Shown here in pieces: positions 1-8,399 of a stretch of DNA of 64,000 nt. The notes below the pieces were generated by a model. It ran no database searches and had not been told where the DNA came from. It was given only the letters and a program-made list of their open reading frames with translations. The stretch comes from Pseudogymnoascus destructans. Lineage: Eukaryota > Ascomycota > Leotiomycetes > Thelebolales > Thelebolaceae. Location of the stretch: the NCBI RefSeq assembly GCF_001641265.1, contig NW_020167546.1, forward strand, positions 248,001 to 312,000. The letters run 5' to 3'. The position numbers and the translations under genes are program-made. Each line of letters begins with the position of its first letter. The first letter of the stretch is position 1.

Positions 1-284
1 ATGTAGTGGAGTGGTTTAGACAACTTGTAACAAATGTTGAGTCTGAGAACTCAGGGATCAAAGGTTAGCACCTCACTGACTTTTCAGAAACAAGGAGTAA
101 CAAGATCAATGCTTGGAAGCTTGGAAAAGACATGGAAGTATGTGATAGTCGATTTACTGTATTGTCTGGTTGCCCTTTCTTAAGGAAAGGGCAATCCTAT
201 TTATGCTAAAGGAGTGTAGTTCTCTCATTTTCCAAGACTTTCCATGACTAACCAGGCTTGGTAACTGTAGTCAATGTAAGAGAT
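1..284 (-). repeat. Truncated V-type LTR
   Basis: The sequence matches the V-family LTR seen complete at 12323-13230 and 37366-38286, in the same reversed orientation. Similarity stops near 284, where the 5' leader of a B-type retrotransposon begins, and the start lies outside the window. V LTRs run TGTCATACTGACATTCG to CACCATTACA when read forward. No coding sequence is seen. Confidence 0.8.
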
Positions 285-542
285 CGTTCAGGTGTGGGAT
301 ATTATTGAAGTACGGCCGTCCCCGGCAGGCGTGATATTTTTTGTATAATGTAAGGACACAGGGCACCCAGCTCACAGTAATAGAATATGGGAGTGCGAGT
401 CAGAGGCTAAACGGATGCTATCCTATAGGTCTACTACGAAGGATACAAAAAAGATGATGAGGAACCCCGTTGGGTCAATCCCCTTAAGTACCCGAAACGG
501 GTCGACTTGGCTAACCTGCCCTAACTCTCCCCATGTGACCGT
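285..542 (-). mobile_element. B-type retrotransposon leader plus first part of its 5' LTR
   Basis: 285-348 matches the internal leader beside the LTR in the other B copies (near 14940, 47250 and 62660). 349-542 is the B LTR, which starts TGTAAGGACACAGGG on the plus strand. The LTR is interrupted after 542 by an S-type LTR and resumes at 6926-6982. Nothing else of this copy remains on the left, so it is a 5' stub of a minus-strand element. Confidence 0.75.
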
Positions 543-730
543 TGTAACGCTGACTTCTAAATGATAGAAGACACAGAGGTTCTCTTGCGTAAAGGTTTAC
601 TTATCAGAGGAGGCAGGGGATCAGACACAAAGGCTTCAAGTAACACGTTACTAGTATATAACAAATACTGTATTGAGTTGAGCATGAAGCTCCTATCTAA
701 GAACTAACTATCTACTTATATAGTGGCGTC

Positions 731-840
731 GTGCCTAGTGGACTCCTGGGAACTCACTCGAGTCCTCGGAGTCCTGGACTCTTAGGATTCTTCTCATCAT
801 CCTGCGAGTCCGTCACGTGCCTAGTGGACTCCTGGGAACT
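731..840. repeat. 86-bp tandem duplication inside the S LTR
   Basis: The unit starting GTGCCTAGTGGACTCC at 731 recurs at 817. The second copy is interrupted after GAACT (836-840) by the Copia element and continues at 6749 on the other side. The duplication therefore predates the Copia insertion. Confidence 0.8.
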
Positions 841-1196
841 TGTTGGAACAGGAAGTACCGTGGTACGGGATCACACACAAATCATGTGGTTTCTCCAGTG
901 GTCGGGACTTCTCACGGGTGCAACGGGGCAGGAATTCTCACACAGTATATAGCTTACTATAGCAAAATAAGATCGATTGATTAACTACACTATCTAATGG
1001 GCCTACGTGGCTATTTGTAGGCCTTTCGGAGGTTCTGCTTCGACCCCCCAAAAGCCCCCTATTCTGGTGGCTTCAGAGCTGAAACCCCAGTTGAGACTGT
1101 GGTGGTTTCCAGCACCGGTCGGAGATCCTGGGATGCCGTAGTGGATTATAGGGCCAAATACCACCGTATCCCACGCCCACGGCCTACTCTCCAACA
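841..1196 (-). repeat. Copia 3' LTR
   Basis: This is a 356-bp terminal repeat with TG...CA ends, matching 6388-6743 base for base by eye. In element orientation it is the downstream LTR. Confidence 0.93.
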
Positions 1197-1798
1197 GCCC
1201 CCTCACGTAGCCCAGAAAGAAAGTGATAAAAACCAAACTATGTAAATCGACCGGTAAGCTTGATATCACCAACCCACCGCCGTCGCCACCGGATTACCCG
1301 GCAAACAGCCTAAAAGGCACGAATATAAAAGCCCTTCTTCAGGGCAACCTCCCTTTTATTTTTATTTTTTTATTATTTTTTTTTTTTTTTTACCCTTCGG
1401 CAAGTTCTCCGATCCACGGTGGTCGGTTGCCCGCCGACTCTACTGGGTCATTGGTTTCTGTCTTTGATAGACGGGACCGAAGACCCGGAATCGGTCAGTG
1501 AGCGCTCGCTGTCACCCGGTGTTGCTGCCGGATGCCAGCCCTCTGTCGTCGCCGCGGTGTTGCTGCCGCCCTCTCTTTTCTCGTCGCCGGCCTTCACCGG
1601 TGGTTCTCACCTCTTCCCTCGCACTGATCTCCTCCCCCGTGCACCCTGAGCGCCGGGGAACCCAAAATAGGTCGCCGAAGACGGCGAGGGCTTGGCGCTC
1701 CCAAAATCTTTCGACTGCGTTGAGCTGCTCTTGCGCCTGCGGCGAACGGCCCCGTTTTGCCAGACGGCAGGCCTTGGGGGACGGGGATTGTGGCGTTT
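1197..1798 (-). other. Copia 3' untranslated region and polypurine tract
   Basis: Beside the 3' LTR the minus strand reads GAGGGGGC, a purine-rich tract suited to plus-strand priming. A T-rich run lies at about 1362-1391. The stretch between pol and the LTR (about 600 bp) has no reading frame resembling a known domain; short frames here overlap the poly-T and low-complexity sequence. Confidence 0.65.
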
Positions 1799-4700
1799 TT
1801 ATGCCTGCGGAGCCAGGTATCCCTGGATGCAGCGTGAGAACGCTGGGAGCGGCAGCGGCTTTGTGAGTACGTCCGCCAGCATATCTTCTGTCCGGACGTA
1901 GTCGACGTCCATTTTCCCGAACGCGATCAACTGGCGTACATAGTGATATCGGACGTCAATGTGCTTTGTCCTGCGGTGGGACATTGGATCTGCGGCGATG
2001 GCCAGACTGGCCTGGTTGTCGCCGTACAGTTGAACTCGGTGGCCCCTGCCACCGAGGAGCTTTTTCCGGCCGATTTCCTGGAGGAGGGTGCGGAGCCATT
2101 GGCCCTGCTTGCTGGCTTCGCAGAGGGCGATATATTCGGCCTCGGTGGTGGACGTCGCAATGCAGCGCTGTTTCAACGAACTCCAGCTAATCGGCCCCCT
2201 ATTCAGTATGAATATATGGCCCGAGACCGAGTGCCGGTCAAGGTGGTCGCCAGCGTAGTCCGCGTCACTGTAACCTTGTAGATAGGGGCAGTCTTTGCCC
2301 CCTATTCCTCCAAACGAGAGCCGTAAACCCCGGGTCTTCTTCACATAGCGCAATACGTGGAGGACCCCGTTCCAGTTCCGTATCGTAGGCTTAGAGCAGC
2401 TCTGGCTGAGCTGCCCCCAGGCGTATGCGACGTCTGGGCGAGTGCAAATCGCAAGCCAGGCCAAGGACCCAACGCCCTGCTGATACAGGTGCTGGTCGGC
2501 CTCGGGCTCGCTGCCGTCACTTTTGACGAGCGCCGCTCTGTCGATCGCCGGGGTCGAGAGTGGCGCGGATTTCTGTAGCTGAAAGCGCTCGATCACCTCG
2601 TCGATATACCCTTCCTGGTCCAGATAGATCCGGCGATTCTTCCGGTCTCGGGTCACCCTGATACCGAGTATCATATTGACATCGCCAAGGTCCTTGATCT
2701 TCCAGCGCTTTTCGATACCCTTGACGACCCGACCGATATCCGACGGATCCTTGCCCAGGATCAGCATGTCATCAACGTATAAGCCAATCAGTAGCCGTCT
2801 GTCAGCGGTCGCGAAGATACTTGGTTCGCTGAATATCGGCTGGAAACCCAGCTCGCCGAGTCCCTTGCAGGCCTCAATATACCACTCCCTCCCGGACTGC
2901 TTCAGCCCGTAGAGCGACTTCCGTAGCCGTAGTACGTAGCCTTCTGGGCAGTATAATCCTTCTGGTGGTCTCATATAGACCTCTGCATGTAGATCTGAGC
3001 GCGGGTACGCGCTCACGACGTCGATCTGCCGGATTTCCATGTCCTCGTAGGCGCCGATCGCCAGTAGAAGTCGAAGAGACTCAGCCCGAATCGTCGGTGA
3101 GAACGTCTCGAGGTAATCGTCGCCAGGGACTTGGCCGAAGCCCTGGGCGACAAGTCTTGCCTTGAATCGATCAAGGAGGCCGGTGGGCGTATACTTGACA
3201 TTGAACACCCAGCGGCAACCCAGAACTCTCTTTCCTCTCGGCAGCTTCACATGCTCCCAAGTTCCGAGCGATTGGAGCTGCGTAAGCTCTTCCTGGACTG
3301 CGAGCGTCCAGTCCGCGCCATGCTCTGAGTCATTGACAGCCGCAGCATATTTGTCGGGGACTGGCAGTCTAGCCGGCGCTGCGTAAGACGCTTCGAAAGC
3401 CTCTTCGAACGGTCTCGTTGACCGCCTTTCTCTGCCACTTCGCCGGACAGTAAACTCCTTAGCAGGAGGGCTCTTTTTGGCGACTTCAGCTTCTGTGAGG
3501 AGTTGATTGGCTGCAGAGTCAGATTCGCCTTCTTCGTCGAAGGGTTCGTCAACTTGGTCAGTTCCTGGGCCAGGGGTTTGGTCATCGTCTCGCTCTATCG
3601 ATTGGATCGGCGGCGACGATGTCGTAGAGCGCGGTGGCCCCAAATCGCCCTGTGCTCCCACGATAGGGGGGTGCCCATCGCTGTACTGCCCATCGTCGAT
3701 TCGGCATTGCGACTCAGGCGGTAATCCAGGGGGTGGCGGCTCCTGGCCCGCTGGGGAATCAGCGGCCAGAATATCGTCGCCGGCATTGCGCAGGCCCCCT
3801 ATTGGGGTATCACCCTGGCTGCGCCGATGGCTAACTGCCTCTATAGGGGGCCCCTGCTCGAGGTAAGCCTCCATGGGGTCAAACCCCACATCCTCGACGG
3901 GCCCTTCGTCCGAGTCGGCGAGATCAAGGCATTGATCCTCGACGAACCTCACCGAAGTTGCAATGATGATGCGGTCGCCGACCGGATCATACAATCGGTA
4001 CTGCTTGGAGGTGCCGGCGTAGCCAACCAGTGCAGTCCGTATCGCGTTGGGCGCGAGTTTGTCGCCGCCCCTCTGTTCCATCGCGAGGTTTGCATATACG
4101 ACGCAACCCCAGACGCGGAGGTGAGCCACAGACGGCTTCTTGCCGCTGTATGACTCTTCCGGCGACTTGCCTTCAGGCCCGATTGGCAGCCTGTTCCGCA
4201 GGTAGGAGGCGGCAATCGCCGCCTCAGCCCAGAGCTTCCTAGGCAGGCGCGCGTAGGCCAGCATCGCCCTGATCAGGGCCACCAAGGCCCGGTTCAGGCG
4301 CTCAGAAGCGCCATTCTGATACGACGTATACGGCGTCGTAAACTCGAACAGGATTCCCTGAGTGCTCCCGAGGTCCCGTTCGAGAGCCCTGTACTCGCTG
4401 CCGTTGTCGCAGCGTACGACTTTGATCTTCCGGCCGGTTTGGTGCTCGACCTGAGTCCTAAACTCTGTAAAGATCGCCCGTAGCTGCCCCGTAGACTTCA
4501 TAACGTAGACCCAGGTCTTCCGTGTATAGTCGTCTGTAAACGTCACAAAGTAGACGTTACTGCCGCCTAGTGACGGCGTCCGGTATGGCCCCCAGATATC
4601 GCTGTGGATCCTGTCGAGGGGGGCTGTCGCATGCTCTGATGCTTTTCGGTTGATAACCCGCGTACTCTTGTTGAGTAGGCACTCTCCACACGGGTCTGCA

Positions 4701-4819
4701 AGATCACCAATCGGCCCTGGCAACCCATCGACTGCGGTGTGGGCCAGCCTCAGACTCCTTGAGCTCAGGTGCCCAAAGCGCCGATGCCAAAGCATGGCCT
4801 CATCTGGTGACATCGCCAC
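1799..4819 (-). CDS. Copia Pol: integrase, reverse transcriptase, RNase H
   Basis: A 1006-residue open frame. It opens with a pre-integrase segment (WHRRFGHL and CGEC, about residues 11-48). The integrase core follows, with SDIWGPY and later DNGSEY, then a long acidic linker. RT starts around WVFNVKY, has the catalytic YVDDMLIL, and RNase H follows (GYSDADYAGD, TEAEYIALCEA). The domain order is that of Copia. The frame is continuous with the upstream gag-protease frame, separated only by a TAG at 4847-4849, and stays open back to that stop. ATG at 4819 is merely the first Met after the stop, so translation most likely depended on the upstream gag start. No frameshift is seen, which fits the identical LTRs. 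Confidence 0.92.
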   Translation of the reverse strand: MAMSPDEAMLWHRRFGHLSSRSLRLAHTAVDGLPGPIGDLADPCGECLLNKSTRVINRKASEHATAPLDRIHSDIWGPYRTPSLGGSNVYFVTFTDDYTRKTWVYVMKSTGQLRAIFTEFRTQVEHQTGRKIKVVRCDNGSEYRALERDLGSTQGILFEFTTPYTSYQNGASERLNRALVALIRAMLAYARLPRKLWAEAAIAASYLRNRLPIGPEGKSPEESYSGKKPSVAHLRVWGCVVYANLAMEQRGGDKLAPNAIRTALVGYAGTSKQYRLYDPVGDRIIIATSVRFVEDQCLDLADSDEGPVEDVGFDPMEAYLEQGPPIEAVSHRRSQGDTPIGGLRNAGDDILAADSPAGQEPPPPGLPPESQCRIDDGQYSDGHPPIVGAQGDLGPPRSTTSSPPIQSIERDDDQTPGPGTDQVDEPFDEEGESDSAANQLLTEAEVAKKSPPAKEFTVRRSGRERRSTRPFEEAFEASYAAPARLPVPDKYAAAVNDSEHGADWTLAVQEELTQLQSLGTWEHVKLPRGKRVLGCRWVFNVKYTPTGLLDRFKARLVAQGFGQVPGDDYLETFSPTIRAESLRLLLAIGAYEDMEIRQIDVVSAYPRSDLHAEVYMRPPEGLYCPEGYVLRLRKSLYGLKQSGREWYIEACKGLGELGFQPIFSEPSIFATADRRLLIGLYVDDMLILGKDPSDIGRVVKGIEKRWKIKDLGDVNMILGIRVTRDRKNRRIYLDQEGYIDEVIERFQLQKSAPLSTPAIDRAALVKSDGSEPEADQHLYQQGVGSLAWLAICTRPDVAYAWGQLSQSCSKPTIRNWNGVLHVLRYVKKTRGLRLSFGGIGGKDCPYLQGYSDADYAGDHLDRHSVSGHIFILNRGPISWSSLKQRCIATSTTEAEYIALCEASKQGQWLRTLLQEIGRKKLLGGRGHRVQLYGDNQASLAIAADPMSHRRTKHIDVRYHYVRQLIAFGKMDVDYVRTEDMLADVLTKPLPLPAFSRCIQGYLAPQA

Positions 4820-4846
4820 TGCGCGCAGCGCAGTGACGGCGCCTTC

Positions 4847-6232
4847 CTAGGTGCCGTCCAGGATGTAGGAACGTCCGATTCGATCAGCTACGCCGACGAC
4901 TTGCCCCTTGAGTTCCAGGAGCATCTTGCCGCCGCTGGTCGTCCTTGTCATGATACCCCTATCCTGGAGATGGGGGACTGAGACGAGACTTCCGGCGAGC
5001 TTCGGTACGTGCAGTACTTCGTGAAGCTGGATATGGCGCTTGTCGCCCCTGACAGCTATTTCGAAGCTGACAGTCCCTTCAGCGACGGCCTGGATTTCCG
5101 TCCCGTTGGCTAGTCTGACTGGAATCGGCTTGTCTAGTATGATGTAGTTGACGAACGCCTCTCTGGCGTACGTCATATGGCGAGAGCAACCCGAATCCAT
5201 GATCCACGCCCTTCTTTTAGCTTGCCCGTCGCCGACCCAGCGCGTATCGATGCCACACAAGTCGTTGGTCGCAGCGATCCAAGACGTCTCGGTGACGGGA
5301 GCGGCCCGGATGTAGGCAGCGTTCGCCCCTTCCGATGGGGGCGGCGATAACCCCTTTCCCCCGCCAGGGGCAGCGAGGGGGCCAGTCGACGGCCCTGCCG
5401 TCTTCAGCTCCCCCCTCTTTTTCGCGTTGCAGTCCCGGCTTATATGGCCGATTTTTCTGCAGTGATAACAGGTACGGGTATCCTTGTGGTAGGACCTGCC
5501 CCCACCGCCCTGCCCACCCCTTTTGCCCCTCGTATTTCCAGTATCCGTAGAGGCTTGCCGGGCAGACTCAGTGACTGTCTTCGACTTTGTGAGCTGCTCT
5601 TCGATGTCGACGAAGTGCTCAACAATACTCTCGTAGTCCGTAATGTTCGCTGCTCGGATCTGGGTAGCAGCGATGTCGTATTTGCCCCCCCGACTTATCA
5701 TAATCGTGATAAGGCGACCGGCCTTCCCCTTGTCGGATGGCTGCTCATTAGGATCAATTCGGCCGATATCCTCCTGGAGGTAGTCGAGCTGGGTGACAAT
5801 ATCGCTCACCGAAGTCGTCGCCGACGGCGAGTACGTGTTGAAAGCTTCGCTCCTCGAAGTCAACTGTTGTATTCCGTCCCTAGCATAGGTTTTCTTGAGG
5901 TAATCCCACATCTCCTTGGCACTATCGAACTTGAGTATCTTGTCAATGATACTCTGGGTACAGGCCTCCATTATCATATTCCTTGCCCGTAGATCTCGTC
6001 TTTTGGCCTTATGATCTTTTAGAGCTTTGGACCGGGCCGCAGCTGCTTCGCTGGGTTCCTTTTTCGTCTCGAGCTCGGGCTCCAGATCGTCGTCGAGCGT
6101 ATATGTCAGATCAACGGCACTCCAGACTCTTCGGTCCTGGAGTATGACCTTGAGCTGCTTGCCCCAATTCCGGTAATTGGGCCCCGTGAGCTTCTGGATC
6201 CGGGGCCGCTCGGTGATAGATTCGGTCTCCAT
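4847..6232 (-). CDS. Copia Gag and aspartic protease
   Basis: A 461-residue frame starting at the ATG nearest the 5' LTR. The N-terminal part, with GPNYRNWGKQL near residue 17, resembles the Gag domain of Copia elements. A CCHC zinc knuckle, CYHCRKIGHISRDC, spans about residues 255-268 and would bind RNA in the virus-like particle. The protease active site is WIMDSGCSRHMT, with Asp at about residue 346. A Gly-rich segment precedes the knuckle. It ends in TAG (ILDGT-stop) and the same frame continues into integrase. One Gag-Pol reading frame is usual for Copia, so this stop is either a nonsense mutation or a read-through site. Confidence 0.92.
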   Translation of the reverse strand: METESITERPRIQKLTGPNYRNWGKQLKVILQDRRVWSAVDLTYTLDDDLEPELETKKEPSEAAAARSKALKDHKAKRRDLRARNMIMEACTQSIIDKILKFDSAKEMWDYLKKTYARDGIQQLTSRSEAFNTYSPSATTSVSDIVTQLDYLQEDIGRIDPNEQPSDKGKAGRLITIMISRGGKYDIAATQIRAANITDYESIVEHFVDIEEQLTKSKTVTESARQASTDTGNTRGKRGGQGGGGRSYHKDTRTCYHCRKIGHISRDCNAKKRGELKTAGPSTGPLAAPGGGKGLSPPPSEGANAAYIRAAPVTETSWIAATNDLCGIDTRWVGDGQAKRRAWIMDSGCSRHMTYAREAFVNYIILDKPIPVRLANGTEIQAVAEGTVSFEIAVRGDKRHIQLHEVLHVPKLAGSLVSVPHLQDRGIMTRTTSGGKMLLELKGQVVGVADRIGRSYILDGT

Positions 6233-6375
6233 CGTGGAGGGCAGCTATCACTTCCTTTTTTTTTTTTTTTTTTTGGGGCTGAGTATCGGCGGCGGATAGC
6301 TCAGGCTCTCACTTTTTCGATGTGAGACCTCGGAATCAATTCGTCGTTGAATATGAGAATTTCCTTGGCGTTGCC

Positions 6376-6387
6376 GGGCTCATAACC
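6376..6387 (-). promoter_or_regulatory. Copia primer-binding site for half initiator tRNA-Met
   Basis: Directly next to the 5' LTR (6388) the minus strand reads GGTTATGAGCCC. This is the exact complement of the anticodon stem-loop GGGCUCAUAACC of eukaryotic initiator tRNA-Met. Priming by a cut tRNA fragment through the anticodon region is known for Drosophila copia and relatives. The 12-base match is seen directly; its use is inferred. Confidence 0.75.
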
Positions 6388-6743
6388 TGTTGGAACAGGA
6401 AGTACCGTGGTACGGGATCACACACAAATCATGTGGTTTCTCCAGTGGTCGGGACTTCTCACGGGTGCAACGGGGCAGGAATTCTCACACAGTATATAGC
6501 TTACTATAGCAAAATAAGATCGATTGATTAACTACACTATCTAATGGGCCTACGTGGCTATTTGTAGGCCTTTCGGAGGTTCTGCTTCGACCCCCCAAAA
6601 GCCCCCTATTCTGGTGGCTTCAGAGCTGAAACCCCAGTTGAGACTGTGGTGGTTTCCAGCACCGGTCGGAGATCCTGGGATGCCGTAGTGGATTATAGGG
6701 CCAAATACCACCGTATCCCACGCCCACGGCCTACTCTCCAACA
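6388..6743 (-). repeat. Copia 5' LTR
   Basis: A 356-bp terminal repeat identical by eye to 841-1196. In element orientation it lies upstream of gag, so it should hold the promoter and RNA start. GAACT follows at 6744-6748. Confidence 0.93.
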
Positions 6744-6925
6744 GAACTCACTCGAGTCCTCGGAGTCCTGGACTCTTAGGACTCTTCTCATCATCCTGCG
6801 AGTCCATCACGTGATACTTTCGGAACTACTATTCCCCGCTGCCCCTCCAGGTACCAGGGCCGGTCTCATGCGACCTCCCTCCTTCCTGTCCTGTAGTTGG
6901 CCAGCCTTCTTGTTCCGTCGTAACA

Positions 6926-6982
6926 ACCGTAACCTGTCCAACTCAGATCCCTTCCGTCACTGAGGGCGGAGGCATCCTTACA
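6926..6982 (-). repeat. Remaining end of the B LTR split by S and Copia
   Basis: After the ACCGT duplication the sequence resumes the B LTR and ends GGCATCCTTACA at 6982, as in the copies ending at 15370 and 39393. It completes the LTR that began at 349. Confidence 0.8.
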
Positions 6983-7600
6983 TAGACAGTGCGTAATTAC
7001 AAGCGTAACCGAATAGCCCCTAAAACAATATAGGCAATTATGCTTGTCTATTACCGACAGAAGATTGAACGGGAGCAGCAATTTAAACACTATTTAGTAA
7101 CTGATATTATTGATTCTACTAATATGACTAAAGACAAAATAGGGTTAGAGTATAACACTATGGTTGAGGCTATCTAAGACAAGTAGGCAATATAGTATAT
7201 TCCTAATCGAAGCCCTGATATGTCAAATACTCATAACTAGACATAGCAGAATGAAGAACATTTTGCATTTATCTAATCACAATGAGAGCTCTATGGCTTA
7301 CAGAGGGTCTAGCAAACACAAAGCTAACGCTAGAGTCAAGCTATTACATCTACATTTAATGTAAACAACCAAGAGTTAGATAATGAGGTTGTAGGGCTAC
7401 TACCAAGTCAAAGCAATGGTGATTATCAATTACCTTTACTTACAAGGCCTTCTTCTATTGCAAAGAGGCCACGGAACAATAATGGGGCTCAAATTCTTCA
7501 AAGAGAAGTAGTCCCATCAATTGAACCAGGCCAATTCCGTAACACATCACGGTTAGGTCGCGAAATTTGGGAGTTATGGCGTAATGTAGATATATAGTAA
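6983..7600 (+). pseudogene. Decayed coding remnant of unknown family
   Basis: AT-rich sequence. A plus-strand frame from about 7379 to 7597 reads like protein (LDNEVVGLLPSQSNGDYQLP, then REIWELWRNVDI before TAG). An open stretch before it (7164-7364) is in another frame, and TAG and TAA codons interrupt the region. I do not recognise the family. It may be an old transposon protein or a host gene remnant. The gap up to 7735 shows nothing further. Confidence 0.35.
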
Positions 7601-7734
7601 CAATTATAGTAATTGCCAACTACCAACTTATCTGTCTAAATTACTTGTAAAATATCCACTTAAAATGTTAAGGCGCAAATGACGCACCCTAGAACCCTCC
7701 TCCGAAATCTTCCCACTTCCATTACGCAGAAGCG

Positions 7735-8304
7735 ATGGACACGAAACTCCACCGACACCGACACAGCCGCCGGAGATCCGCTTCACCGGAAAGTCCCACA
7801 CGCGATGTAAGAGACAGACATTACTACGTAGGGGAAGCGGAGGAGTTTGGTGCTGAATTAGAGAGGCGATCCCGCCTAACCCAAGGGGAAAGGATGGTAG
7901 ACGACGGGAGTAAACTACAACGGCAGCTCGAGCAAGATGCCGCAATGACAATTCTCCTACAGCCGTCCCCGCCAATACATATGAGACGAGCACATTGCCG
8001 GGCAAACGAATGTTTTATCACAAATACGTCGCTAAGAGGAGATAGCCTGATCATGGCTGATTACAGAATTGCCCTTGTGAGCCATAACCTCGAGTATTTC
8101 CACATATCGTGCCTAGAGAAGATGATCGATCTTCCATCGCTAGCGCCGTCTCGATTCAAGCTCTACACGGATGGTTATCGGTGGAATAGCGGCTGGCCTT
8201 GGACATGGGGCCTGATGTTGCGGAAATGGTTCCAGCATAGTGGGTGCGTCGACCTCACCAGGATTGCAGAATACATTGACGCGTATAACGTTAAAGGACA
8301 CTAA
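7735..8304 (+). CDS. Hypothetical protein with Cys/His cluster
   Basis: A 189-residue frame with ordinary base composition, unlike the AT-rich repeats to its left. The N-terminus is rich in Arg, His and Ser (HRHRHSRRRSASP). A possible metal site follows: CRANEC near residue 108 and YFHISC near residue 141, giving C-x4-C...H-x2-C. This faintly recalls PARP-type or other single zinc fingers, but I cannot assign a family. The sequence after it (PSLAPSRFKL) looks well ordered. It converges on the permease gene, whose stop lies about 95 bp downstream. No intron is needed. It could be an intact small host gene or the N-terminal part of a longer one. Confidence 0.55.
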   Translation: MDTKLHRHRHSRRRSASPESPTRDVRDRHYYVGEAEEFGAELERRSRLTQGERMVDDGSKLQRQLEQDAAMTILLQPSPPIHMRRAHCRANECFITNTSLRGDSLIMADYRIALVSHNLEYFHISCLEKMIDLPSLAPSRFKLYTDGYRWNSGWPWTWGLMLRKWFQHSGCVDLTRIAEYIDAYNVKGH

Positions 8305-8399
8305 CACAACTCATAGTTTCATATATGATTCAGAAGCCATCTAACATCTGGAGTCTCCATTTTGAAAAACTCCACCACACTTAAAGCTAAAGCATGAAC

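Larger units (their letters stand above)
841..6743 (-). mobile_element. Complete young Copia (Ty1/Copia) LTR retrotransposon
   Basis: Two 356-bp LTRs (841-1196 and 6388-6743), identical by eye and ending TGTTGG...CCAACA, bound the element. GAACT at 836-840 and 6744-6748 is a perfect 5-bp target duplication. Inside, on the minus strand, are gag-protease (4847-6232) and integrase-RT-RNase H (1799-4819). Integrase precedes RT, the Copia order. A primer-binding site lies at 6376-6387 and a purine tract next to 1197. LTR identity implies a very recent insertion. The only visible defect is one in-frame TAG at 4847-4849. Confidence 0.95.
543..6925 (-). mobile_element. S-type solo LTR, itself split by the Copia element
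   Basis: The left part (543-840) starts TGTAACGCTGACTTC and the right part (6749-6925) ends CGTCGTAACA. These are the reverse complements of the S LTR ends seen at 62961-63877. ACCGT flanks both sides (538-542 and 6926-6930), a perfect 5-bp target duplication inside a B LTR. No S-family coding sequence lies between the ends once the Copia insertion is removed, so this is a solo LTR. An 86-bp unit is repeated in tandem near 731-840. Confidence 0.85.

Noticed and set aside
1362..6274. Poly-T runs at 1362-1391 and 6256-6274 as LINE or processed-gene tails
   Set aside because: Both lie inside the Copia element, between coding region and LTRs.
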